64,000 nt of DNA from Agapanthus africanus (lineage: Eukaryota > Streptophyta > Magnoliopsida > Asparagales > Amaryllidaceae), in contig CM057338.1 of assembly GCA_030015575.1 (NCBI GenBank), forward strand, positions 634,686,189-634,750,188. Direction: 5' to 3'. The position numbers and the translations under genes are program-made. Shown here in pieces: positions 11,898 to 22,863 of the stretch (the stretch's first letter is position 1; each line of letters begins with the position of its first letter). Below the pieces are notes generated by a model. It was not told where the DNA came from. It did no database searches and worked only from the letters and a program-made list of their open reading frames with translations.

Positions 11898-14191
11898 CAC
11901 GCCATTAACCTAGTCTAGCTTGCTCTAATGTGTTTACAAGTTCGATCGAACGGATTTTCCAAAAACCGTATTTTCAAGTCCAGTTTCTGTCGATCTTTTT
12001 CAGTGGTTAAAAAATTATTTGGTACTTTGTGAAAATACGAGCAGGGTTTTTTAAGCATTCTGTGAAAATTTGGTCGCGTGAAGTTACTGTTCCACCGCGG
12101 AACCACGGCCAAACTCATGCATTGGCCGCGGTTCCCCCGCTATTTTAACTCTTCACAGTGCCAAATTTCTACAGTGCTCTTTGGACATGGAAATAGGGTT
12201 AATGGTATATTCTTTTTGGGCCCAGATTTTCTTTGAGTGCTACAGTTGTGCTTGGGGCCCACTTCGGTAAATTTAGTCGATCGAATATTTTAAACATGTT
12301 AGTTCACAGTATTTACATTATAACTGCGACCGTGAATGTCATTTGATCGGTAAATCCGGTCTAACTGCTATAGCCCTTTTAGATGGATTTGCGAACGTGA
12401 CATTCACATTGATGTTCTGTGTTGTGCTGTGATGTTGCGGATTTGTCGTGGTGGATAGCCTGGATGCAATGGTAGTACAGTTTGGTTGTATTATGTACAT
12501 TTGATATTGCGAGGCGAGCGTCCGACATGTGGACTGCCGTTACTGCCTGTTTGTATATTATTCTTTTAAGGCACGACCGGGCTGAGGTCGATGTACCCGT
12601 TGTATATTTTACTTTCTGTACTAGGATTACCCCGCGGTGGGGTGCATGGGTAGCCGGGTTCTAGAGGGCAACGGGCCCGCATCTCATGGCTTTGAGACAG
12701 AGGGGGCTTCACTCTAGAATTGGCGGGCTATTCGCCGCACTCGTAGGGTGTACAGGTTGACCCAAGGAGGGGTGCTCAAGTTACCGGATTCCGTGAAGTG
12801 CTGGGTGGTCCATTCATGTTGCTGAAGGGGGCTGCCTCGCTTCAGGTTTTGGCGGGTAACTTGTCGCGCCCGTAGGGGTCAAGGATTTCGTTTGCCATGC
12901 TATCCACACGACTAGGGGAACGTCGGGTTTCAGTAGCGGCTCTATGAAACCCGGGGATCCCAGATATCTGTATTGTTCTGTGATGCTTATTACATTTCTG
13001 TGATGTTGCATTTTAGCACGCCTAGAGCGAATATTATATATTGATATATATACTAGTAGATGTTGTATATGTTTTGCACCCGCGCTAGTCCAGTCCCCGC
13101 TCTGTCATTAGTTAAGTAACCTAACGGGTGATGACGGGACCCAGTGGCGAATGCGGGTGGCATATGCATACATCATTATTTTCGTTCTTTATTAGTGTGA
13201 TCAATTGATGGGACTGCGTTGATTCGGATCAATGCAAGCTAAACAAACCTATTCTGATGTTGTTGGAACATTTTTCAAAAAGCTGTTATTGCAAGGACGT
13301 TCCCTTTTATTTTGCACAGTGGTATTCGGTTATGAATATCCATCACCTCTGTCGACGAGGCAAGGGCCGAGATCCTTTCACCGGGAGTGACCCCTTGGAC
13401 AGAAGTTTGCGTCAGGGCAATAACTTCACTATAGTCGTTTACTTTTGATTTGCATCATGGTATTCAGTTGGAATATCCTGCACCTCATTCTACGGGGAAA
13501 GAGCCGAGATCCCTTCACCGGGAGTGACCTCTTTAGCAAAGGTTTTCGCCACTATATTTTTATAAAAGCTATCCTTTTCCTTCAACGATATCAGGTTCAT
13601 TACGTTAAAGGTTTTTCGCCAGAAACCATTCGTAGCCCTCCGTCATTTCAGACGGGTAGCACGTAGTATTCATGCTATGTTTGTTGGCCTTAGTCAAGGC
13701 ATATTGTATGGTAGCTGCTTGTTACCTTTCTGTTGCATAGATAGATGCGTTGGTGTGGGACAGTCGTATAGCCTTCTTGGCCCTAGTCAAGGGCTTGTAC
13801 GGGTGGGTTCAAATTAACCTGGACAATGACGGGTAGAACTTGACATGTGACTTATGATTTGTTGGACTTACTCAAGGTCATAAGAGCATGGGGCAAAAAT
13901 CACATCGGGAGTTTCTAAAGAATCTGAAACTTGCCAGATATGCGCATACCTTCTGGAGTGTGATAACGTGAGCAGATTCCGTCACGTTATCATGCGATGA
14001 TAGTTGGATCCCGATTCCCACTGATGAGTTGGTTTACTCTTCGGGTGATCCCGACTAATTCTTCTTTCAGGTTTGGAAGAGAATTTGACGGTACTGCTGG
14101 AGGTTTCCTGATTAGATAAAGTGATAACCATTCTGATCTAGGCTAGAGTGCACGCTGAGTGTTTATTTTCTCTCTCTCTTTAGCAGCGACC
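11898..14191 (+). other. Copia-1 untranslated leader (2.3 kb)
   Basis: Non-coding stretch between the primer site and the gag start. It holds a GC-rich stem-loop (12099-12135), two diverged copies of a block containing TTCACCGGGAGTGACC (about 13325-13400 and 13450-13540), three spaced TTGGCC...TCAAGG dyads (about 13685, 13775, 13860), and a pyrimidine tract plus TAG just before the gag ATG. The same modules in the same order occur in the Copia-B and Copia-3 leaders. Confidence 0.7.
12099..12135 (+). other. Leader stem-loop of Copia-1
   Basis: Arms GGAACCACGGCCAA and TTGGCCGCGGTTCC pair over 14 bp with one mismatch, around a loop containing ATGCAT. It lies about 200 nt after the primer site, where the other copia copies carry analogous palindromes. 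Confidence 0.65.
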
Positions 14192-15009
14192 ATGACCCGA
14201 CCCTTAACTCTGACTCAGTGACCAAATTAACCGAACCTTCTTAAACACTGGCTTTGGGATTGTCGGAGTTGCATACCTCATTGCCACTCCCACTTTTACC
14301 CTTTTCTCCAGGACACCCCGTATTACTACAAACGTCCACTTCCATTGGATAAAACCATCGTATGGTTATATACGAACTCGAAAGAACTTATTCGAGGATG
14401 GTTTCTGGTTCTGGAGAAAACGAATAGGACTATTCAGTTGTCTTTTCCTTTTACCTTTTCTCAGGTTGCGAGTGCTCCTTGGATTTGGGGATAGTACACC
14501 TGTTAGGCTTATTGGATAGTCTTCTTCCAAACCATAGGCTGGTGACGAACGGTAGGGAATGAAGAAAACCATTTAGCCTAAACGGTGTACAGAAGGTATT
14601 AAGTAAAGACAAATAAAGGGATTAGTAAGAGGGCAAAGTAAATTGCGACTGCTATTCACGACCGAACCAAGTATTTCTTCGCCAATCCTACATCACCTTT
14701 GTATTTCTCCCGAACACTCCGTATCACTACGAAGATCTACAGTTTATTGGATACTCCATCGTATGGTTATATACGAACTCGAAAGGAACTTGTTCCAGTT
14801 CGGGGATGGATTCTGGTTCAGGAGAAATAGGAATAAGGTTTATTCGGTTGTCTTTTATCTTCACCTTCTATCACATTGCGAATGCTCCTGGGATTAGGAC
14901 AGTACACCCATTATGCCTATTGGATAGTCTTCTTCCAAACCATAGGCTGGTGCCGAACGGTAGGGAAAGAAGAAAACCATTTAGCCTAAAGGGGTGTGCA
15001 GAAGGTAAT
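14192..15009 (+). pseudogene. Copia-1 gag relic with internal tandem duplication
   Basis: The ATG at 14192 follows a CT tract and AGCAGCGACC, as at the Copia-B gag start (28202), and the early sequence TTAACCGAACC is shared with it. The remainder has no intact gag reading. Two diverged copies of a block of about 400 bp occupy roughly 14228-14640 and 14660-15020; both contain CATCGTATGGTTATATACG and CTTCCAAACCATAGGCTGG. No zinc knuckle is visible. Function is lost. Confidence 0.55.
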
Positions 15010-17605
15010 GACTAAACACATATAAAGGGATTTGGAGTGATGGCAAAGAATTATACGGTTACAGTTGTGAATCTGGATAATGGAAGAGGCATTACTAGGA
15101 ATACCCGGATACCCCTACGAAACATTTCAAAGTTTCAGTTTCACTGTATACTGTTAAAAGAAAACTGTTTTCCCAATTAGCCCTTGCTCCAGGGTATGTA
15201 TTTACCAGGTATGATTCTCACATCTGTATGGTTTTACAGATGATGAGTGGAAGTAAGTTATTGGGAATTGGGTGATTATCCTCATTATATCGGAATTCGT
15301 TGTAATTGGTGTTATTTGAGGAAATCGCTTGGGTTGTTTGCCGGCCGGCAAATATTTGGTTTTGAATATCCGTTGTTATGCACCAATTTCAAATTGATAT
15401 ATCTGTACGTCTATTTTTTATAGAGTGAGATATACCTTTTTGAAATTATGTCCATGACATTTACCTATATCAGTGGATGGTTAAGTAAGGTGTATTAAAC
15501 AGCGGTGTAATTCTTCTGAACCATAAGTACAGTTTTCAACCTACAACACACGGGGAATGAGATATCAGACTCAAGGGACTTATACAGAGTATTGTATGTT
15601 GTCCAGTGTCCATTAGGACAGAGGGGTTGGTCTTCGTACTATATTCGGTTTACTTATGATTTCTCTAGTTCTTAGGCAAGTGTTTCGTAGAAACACAAGG
15701 TCCAAGTTTTGAGAAGTTATAGGTATATGAATAAAGTAGAAAACCAAGTGTTGCAAGTATCGGGATTCTTCAAGGTGATCGAAGATGTAGATACTTATGA
15801 ACGGTATTCAGTTGATAGTAATGTTTAAGAGAACTTGCTTCTCTTTCAGGTTACTCATAATTGGAAGCATTCCTAAGTTGAGTAACACTGATCAGCCTCC
15901 TTCCATTTAGTTGACATGCACTGGAGGCAAATGCATGATTTGAATCTTGTTCAATTGAATCAGTGCCTATGTTTCTATATTGGATATAGAACAGTTCATA
16001 TCTTAACGATGTTAAGGTACAGGGAGTTGTCCGGCTTATGCTTAAAATCAGACTTTGGATAACTCAAGGCACGTTTCTGTAATGGCTGTTTGTAGGTTGA
16101 CCCGGGCTATGAAGAGGGTTGACTTTCTACCATTTGGAAGATCAATAGTGATATTGTTCTAGACTCGCCACAGTTTTAGGTAAAATGGATTTTTTCACAA
16201 AACAATAGTGGGAGTATGGTAGAACTGGAAGTGATTCCAGTACCACAAATGATTACTGAAAATTTGATAAGAACCTAATGATTCAATCTGGATTGACATT
16301 CCATTGGCCATTCCGCAGATAAAGTGGGTAACCTCAGGCACCCGAGAGGTACTCCGGTAGCCTCAAGGACGGTGGCACGGAGGTTCTTGTTTACCCAGAC
16401 ATGCCATTGCTGTTGTTCCAGACTGTGAGACCCGGCAAGAGGATGAGTATAGCGTCGTTCTAAACTAGCTATAGAAGTGCACGTGTATATGACTCTGCCA
16501 GAGGGTTGTCGTAGTCAGTGGGAGCAGCGGAAGCATAGTGGACAAGTAGCTTATGTCTATTTATGGACTAAAGCAGATAAAGCGGAGATAGATCATCTAT
16601 TTCTGTTGTGACAGTCATAGGTTTAACTTCATCAGAATAGGGGATGGATCTGTTAAGAAGGTAGTAGGGTATGATGTCCTGGTATTTGGATGACATACAC
16701 AGAGTAGGAAGTGAAATTCCTATACTACGATCGGTTGTACTTTGGCTGTCACACTGTGGTTTCTCCACATAAGGAATTAGATTTTATATCAGACATTCTG
16801 GTTACTGGATCTATGGTTTTAGATCTTGATTTGGGAAGTGTCCCAATCTGGGTACTTAGACAGTATTCTAAAGTTGTTTTAGAATGGACAACTCCTGGCA
16901 CGGTAGTGTACCTGCAGGTGATGGAGTCACCCTCTCTAAAGGTGTCTTATAGACTAAAGGGGAGAGGGATGTACATGATTGGAAGATCACTTTCTTAGGC
17001 AATTGAGTCAATCATGAGATGTCAAGTACCACACCAGATGTTGTTTTTGCACGAGATGCAATAAGTTGATATTGATCCAATCCTGGAGAAACATTCAGAA
17101 GCAGTTTTAGAACATAAGAGGATGTTCTAGGGATATGATAACGACAGCCTCATTCGGGAGACAGTAATCATTCCAGGCTTCCAAGGTGACCTGGATGACA
17201 GAGTGGCTGTCAGAGTTATAGTTTTCCCTCTGACGAGGGGCAGTAGTTTGGACAGATGGTCCAAGTGGATACTGAGGGAGGCATGGCACATGATACTGAT
17301 TAAGTTCAGTTGACGATACAGTCTAAGAAGTTTGGATTTGGAGTTCATTTATGAGCTAGGTCCCATCAGATATCCAGACATATTCTAAGACAAGTATTGC
17401 TCATTTCGGGAGATGGATTTCTCCGCAAACTTGAGATAAAGAGAGACATAGAAAGAAACATCACAGCGGATCCACTCACTGAGGCTATTCCTCGAACGCA
17501 ATAGTTTCGCAAACGAGCTTTGTGAGACTGACTTGTAGAGGAGTTGGGTGTTCGGTATCACATGGGCTGTGAGTATGCGACATCGCAATAATTAGCCTTG
17601 AGTGC
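15010..17605 (+). pseudogene. Copia-1 pol relic (downstream unit)
   Basis: Damaged protease-integrase-RT-RNase H region. The YLDD equivalent of the RT catalytic motif is at 16683-16694. A 95-codon open stretch (16711-16998) follows and matches that at 8885-9172 nearly residue for residue. Stops and frameshifts are shared with the upstream unit, so the damage predates the duplication or the family spread while already defective. Confidence 0.65.
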
Positions 17606-17616
17606 AAGTGGGAGAT
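17606..17616 (+). other. Polypurine tract of Copia-1
   Basis: AAGTGGGAGAT directly before the right LTR; the same tract is found in Copia-B1 and B2. Confidence 0.88.
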
Positions 17617-19704
17617 TGTTGGAGATAGTGCCCTCAGATTCAATTATTGGATCACAGGCACGTGATTGCAATGATTTAGGAAGGACCTATACCGGTAAGA
17701 CTGTCTTACTCAAGATGATAGTATGATATCCGGTTTATCTCTATCATCGTGTACTGCTTTAGGTGACCTTACAGGTCACTATTGCACGTTGATAGAGCCC
17801 CTAGGATTCTTGCTTGACTACCAGCAGTATGAGGGCGATCATATACGTGGGAGCTGGGGTCTATAAGCACATCCTTAAAAGGTCCCTAGTCGTGGGAGTT
17901 TTCGAGACAGGGCATCGATACTCTAGAGTAGACTAGTGTATACAGTCGAGACCCCGACGAGGGGCAGTGGCCGGTCTCACAAGCCACTGGTGTCAGTTGG
18001 TTCACCTGAGATGTATACAGGTGCTCATTGGGTTATGAGTACACCGGACAGGACTCGCCGGGAACATACTACTTGGTCTTATACCTGACGTCAGATAGCA
18101 GTTCCCTGGTGACATGTGTACAGGTTAGTTCATCGACCTGAGATCGTCATTTGTCGCGTGTGAGTTCCCACTGTACTTTGATTACTACCCTACCACGCTC
18201 AAAGGAGTTGTGCAAACAGGTTTTAGTTGGGTACATTCCCGAGCCATGTGGAGGCAGTGAGCGGATCTGCAGGGGTTCGTCTCTCCCGGTATTGGGGGTG
18301 AGGTCGCGTTGTGTCTAGGAGAGCCATTACACGAAGTTCTTGGCCAAAGCAGGAGATTTACTAGTAGTTATTCCAGTAGTATCTCAGGGTGTTCTGGGCT
18401 ACAATCCGACATGACTTGTACCGCTTTTGGGGGTCTGACTTTTAACAACTCCCTAGGCCCGCAATGCGATGCTCATAGACGAACGGACCAGACTGTACGG
18501 ATATTGTCACTGACAGGCTCAGTAGGGTGTCAGGATGAGTTCGCTCATCGACGTCCCTTTTGGTCAATACCTGGTAGCCCGTCACGTATGGCTAATACCT
18601 ATAGTGGTTAAATCCACAGCCAAGGTGTTGACGAGTCTTTAGAGTCCCCCACAGACCGTTTTCTCAAGTTTCGGGCGAAACGCTGTAGAGGCCGTATGGA
18701 GATATGGCAGGGATCGATCAGATACGTGCGGTATTGCACGGATCATGATCGGACGGATGATACTAGCGGGCTTTGTTTTAAGCCGGATCCTAGTATTGTA
18801 CAGTGTAGATTTTGTCTCTTTGCATTTGTATTCAGTGGGAATACAAGTGCGGGTATGTATATACAGTCGCGGGGTTTTCCTGTAATTTATTACGGGATCA
18901 GTTTTCTGAAGTTGCCAGTTTGCATTCCGTTTCGGCCAGTTTTCCTTTGTTCCTTCACGGCCGGATTTTTCCGATGGAGGGGGTTATTGGAAAGTATGCA
19001 AATTAGTTTTGTGGAAGGTTTTTTTTGTAAATGGAGAGTTCATGATGGTTCTTGCATTATTAGATTCTTTTTCCATCATCTCCTTTGCATTTATGAGAAT
19101 GGATTTGGATTTGACCTTGAGGTGATATTATTTTCTCATTATCAACATACATTTGCGTATGCCTTTTTCTCTCTCTCTCCTCCTCATTCTTGCGTTGGAC
19201 CGGTCACTTTTGAGAGTGTGAGGATTCTTCATTTTAGAGTGGGGAAATTATTCAACTCATTTTTGCTTTGCCACAAAAATCCATAGCCATGTCAAAAGCT
19301 CATTTTCTTCTTCCCTCCTTCAAAGGCAACTTCACTACCCGTTTGAGACAAGTGATTATACACTAGCCTACAGTATTCTTGGACACGTCGACTCGCCAAC
19401 TTCATGCCCGAGTTGCCTCGGTCCAGAGGTGGGAGCCCGTAAAAGAACCCGGCGATGTGGTGCCCGTTCCGACGAGGAGGTGAAGATCGGAGATTCCGCA
19501 AGGACATCGGAGTGGAGGCCGAAGACCGAAAGACACGGATCGCTCGGTATAGCTCTCTACCCTTTCTCTAGTTTGCTAGCATTAGGTTAATGGCCCAATC
19601 CGGCTTTTATAGTGCGCGGTAGTGCCGGTTTACAAGTTTTGTAAAAGTTTCGTTTCCGCATTCTGGCGTCGGATTGACGGCCGGGGCGCTGCCGTGCACT
19701 TACA
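17617..19704 (+). repeat. Copia-1 LTR, right copy (2.1 kb)
   Basis: Starts TGTTGGAGATAG and ends CACTTACA, directly joined to the TR-GAG-2 gag relic. It matches 9790-11884. No target duplication can be tested because the left end of the array is outside the window. Confidence 0.9.
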
Positions 19705-20995
19705 CATGATTAGGAGGCGCTCGAGCAATTTGAGCCGTAAGCTGCATCACAAAGTTTGTTAGGTCGCCAATTTTCGAATAGAGTTTGCCTATCTCTTTAT
19801 CTTTTCTCCTGAGCTGTTTTCGAAGCTCTTGAAGCAGCTCTTGCTCCGCAGTCCTCGGGCGGAAAGTCGGCTCTACCTCGCTGTCCGAGCTTGACTCTAC
19901 ATGGACCGAGGGGTCTTTCTGCCTATCATCCTCATCGAGAGGGTTTTCTTCATCCAGTGGAGGTGGCTGTTCTTGGGCAGCGGCAACCACATTCAAGCCA
20001 GATTGGGCTTAGGATGTGGTGGCCCCATCCTTGCTTTTGCTGCGAAGGTTGTCACCGGGGCGCCCGCCCGCCATGTAGACCGTATGGATAATATATTCGG
20101 TCGTATTTTTATCATCGGCGGCTGATTTCACAGATCGCTGTCTTGACCCTCTTGTTTCGGTAGCTGGCAGTCGATTGAAGGCGGCTGGCCTAACCAGGTT
20201 CTTGAATGGTGTTGGCGCTTCTTTTTTGGGTTTTCCCCGCTGCTTTCGTGCGGCACAGAGCGCCTGATAGACTCTTGAAGAGACAGTATCATACTTTATC
20301 TGTTTGGGCTGGTACATGTCTCTTTGTAGCGACGTTCGGACCGCTGTCTTCTTAATTCTGGCGGTCATGGCATTTTTATGATCCCACCTCAGAGGTTCGA
20401 AGGAATTGCTGATTTTTACGGCTGACTCAGCCGTCGTCACAGAGTAACCCCGCTTTTGGAACTTCATAAGATTCCACTTGGCCAAAGCCCTGGCCCTCTT
20501 GTTGGCTAGATACCTGAGCCGCTTCTACCTTAACTTTTCTGTTCTAAGCACCTGGCAGATTTCGGCTCTTTGGGAAGATGCTGTAGACCGGGCGATGGAG
20601 GATTTTGGAGATACGCTCGATTGTGCATTTGTTGGAGTCATCACCTGAGCTTGCCCGTAACATTTGATGTTGCCCCTTGTACCGGAGTTCTTGCCCCCCG
20701 CTGGAGCACCAGAGAATCGTTCAGACACCGTCTTAAGTTTCGGTTGTGGTGCCTAGGCGATCACGACATTCGGCCTCTTGCTCCTTGAGACCGGCTTGGC
20801 CACCTGTTTCGCCGGGATTTCTGCCAGATGAGCACTTCCGGCAGGGTAGATGATGACGGAACCAAAATGGCGGGGCAGTTCCTCCCACTGTCGACTGAGG
20901 CTTGCAGGGAGAACCACACGAGCATTGTCCTTGACCACGTACGGGATCGGGGTCACGTTGGAAGCTGAATTCGTCTTGAGAGACATTGCCGTCAA
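19705..20995 (-). pseudogene. TR-GAG-2 gag relic
   Basis: Read on the minus strand, four open pieces follow one another: 20995-20753 (VLPASLSRQWEE region), 20728-20525, 20485-20009 (basic region ending with YIIHTVYMAGGRPG) and 19996 leftward (acidic, then a heptad-like segment QELLQELRKQLRRKDKEIGK that may form a coiled coil). The pieces are in different frames or separated by stops. The finger module seen in TR-GAG-1 would lie further left and is missing here. The nearest resemblance is to plant Ty3/gypsy-type capsid proteins of non-autonomous elements; the assignment rests on shared motifs only. Confidence 0.55.
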
Positions 20996-21102
20996 AAGTT
21001 GATTGCTGCACAGAAAAAAAACATCATTTCAGTATAGACAATCGATATGTATATTGATTGAGTTCGCATGAACGTTTAACCCGAAATATGGGAGGAGAGA
21101 AA

Positions 21103-21121
21103 GGTCCCAACGGGCGTGCCA
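21103..21121 (-). other. Putative primer binding site of TR-GAG-2
   Basis: The minus strand reads TGGCACGCCCGTTGGGACC, five bases after the LTR end. It begins TGG as primer sites do, but it is not the tRNA-Met type; the cognate tRNA was not identified. The TR-GAG-1 counterpart (61831-61849) differs at two positions. Confidence 0.6.
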
Positions 21122-21126
21122 GAATC

Positions 21127-22546
21127 TATAGGGTGCTTTTCGTCACCCCATTGAGATGGGAATACGCGCGCACTTTTCAGGCGCATTACAGATCCTCCCT
21201 GCCTAGGGTAGGCTGGGGTTTAATGATTGTGGGGATCCGAATCTCCGGCAGCCGCGTACTAAGCTGCCGTTAATAACCCCTCGCCTTTGGAGCGAGGGAA
21301 CCTCCGATTGATGGGTTAAAATGGTCATGCGAACTCAATGTGCAGTGTTGTGTTTTGAAGGGGTTTTGGATATATCGGGGGCCCCGCAGAGTTTTTACGG
21401 GGGTCCCGCTACCCGGATAGCGGGCCGGGCATCAAGAGGGCGAGCAGCCCTCTTGCGGGGTACGGGGCAGCGCCCCGGCCCAAAATTTTTTTGTGGGGGA
21501 CAGTGTTGTAGAGTGTGTGTGTATCTGTACATATATATACAAGTATACATTTATAAAAAAGGGAAAAAGCGCCCAAAGGACGCGTGGGGTCAGTGCCTTG
21601 AGCGCTGTGCGCTTAGGTGCTGTGCGCTTAGGTGCTAGCGCGCCACGTGTCGGCATGTGGGCGCTTTGCGCTTGAGCGCAAGCGCGCCACGTGTCGGCAC
21701 GTGGGCGCTTTGCGCTTGAGCGCTGGGCATTTGAGCGCAAGCGCGCCACGTGTCGGCACGTGGGCGCTTTGCGCTTGAGCTCAGGGCGCTGGAGCGCAAG
21801 CATGCCACGTGTCGGCACGTGGGCGCTTTGCGCTTGAGTGCAGGGCACTTGCGAGAAAAAGAGGCTTTTAGTCCCAGAAATTCTCGAAAGAGAAATCAGA
21901 GTGGAGTTAAACTCCTATGATGTTTTGGGGTTGATGAAAGGGGTTCTTCTTTTTTCTCCTCTGGTTGCTGGATCTTGAAGATTAAGAGATATGAGATTTT
22001 AAAAATCTCTTCTTTTTGAGATCTAATGGAAGATCTGAGTTCCCCTTTATGTGTTTTGTGGTGAAAAACTATTTAGTTTTATAAAATGAATAGTAAAACT
22101 CTTGATTTAATTCAAAAGAAAGAAGGAGGTTTTGGAACCTTGAGGAAGGAGAGGAGATCTAAGATCTAGATTTTTCTTTTGGAGAGAGAGAAAAAAAATT
22201 TATGAGATATTTCATTATCTTTGCCTTTATAGGCTATACATTTTACATATAGCCCCTTGGGGTTCACAAAATGGCATTTTGCCTATCCCATGGCTTATTT
22301 GCCATTTCTTTTTGCACATAAGCCATGAGCTTTACAAAAATTTGGCTTTATCCCTATTTTTCTTACATTTATCATAAAATAAAATAAAAGAAATACAACA
22401 AAATTATTTATTACAAAATTTTTATCTTGGCATGGGGGGAGGCCGGCCGCTTCATGTTCGGGCTTGACCCGGGCATCGGCCCACATGGCTTGGGGTTGAC
22501 TTTGATTTTGACTTGGTCAGCCGGGGTGCAAATTTTTACCCCAACA
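21127..22546 (-). repeat. LTR of TR-GAG-2 (1.4 kb)
   Basis: In plus orientation it runs from TATAGGGTG (a mutated TG end; TGTAGGGTG in TR-GAG-1) to ACCCCAACA. It aligns with 52847-54676 and 61855-63592, but its G-box array is shorter. Confidence 0.8.
21630..21850. repeat. G-box tandem array (4 units) in TR-GAG-2 LTR
   Basis: Four CCACGTGTCGGCA cores at about 21640, 21686, 21743 and 21800, each followed by CGTGGGCGCTTTGCGCTTGAG-like spacers rich in GCGCTTGAGCGC palindromes. CACGTG is the plant G-box and CACGTGTC is an ABRE-like site. Confidence 0.8.
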
Positions 22547-22863
22547 GTGTTGAGCGCATATTTTGAGATACGATTTTGGTGCACACCAGATGCACTGAAT
22601 CGGGATTCTTCGTGCAAGTCAGATGCACCTGATTTTGCTGTCAGGCACACCTGTTGCCCTTGGCAGATGTTTCGTGCACACCCGTTGGACCTAGATGATA
22701 TTTCTGTGCTCATGCATGGCACATATAAGGATTTTGATTTCCGTGCGCACCAGACGCACGTATCATTATATGCACATTTTTGGGATTTATTCCTTATGGA
22801 CCAGTACGTTTTTATGATATTTGCTATTTGTTTTCATACTGAGCAGGACTCGTCAGAGGACAG
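22547..22863 (+). mobile_element. LARD-2 interior, left fragment
   Basis: Inverted match of about 395 down to 110 of LARD-1 (for example CATACTGAGCAGGACTCGTC here). TR-GAG-2 bounds it on the left and Copia-B1 on the right; it resumes at 33219. Non-coding. Confidence 0.7.
22859..22863. other. Target-site duplication GACAG, left copy
   Basis: GACAG precedes the Copia-B1 5' LTR and recurs at 33214-33218 after its 3' LTR. Joining the flanks restores LARD-2 sequence that aligns with LARD-1 around base 110. Confidence 0.92.

Larger units (their letters stand above)
7180..19704 (+). mobile_element. Copia-1 tandem array (interior - LTR - interior - LTR)
   Basis: Two LTR copies (9790-11884 and 17617-19704) flank a full interior with primer site and polypurine tract. 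Upstream of the left LTR, 7180-9789 is not flanking host DNA but a second copy of the same interior's 3' part, aligning base for base with about 15005-17616 and ending in its own polypurine tract. This is the head-to-tail state expected after unequal exchange between LTRs or tandem integration. LARD-1 cuts the array on the left, and its right end abuts TR-GAG-2. All coding regions are decayed. Confidence 0.85.
19705..22546 (-). mobile_element. TR-GAG-2: partial gag-only LTR element (minus strand)
   Basis: A right-hand LTR (21127-22546), a primer-site region (21103-21121) and a broken gag read leftward, then the element is cut by Copia-1 at 19704. Two gag motifs, VLPASLxRQWEE and YxIHTVYMAG, and the LTR sequence are shared with TR-GAG-1. 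It was inserted into LARD-2 at 22547. Confidence 0.75.
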
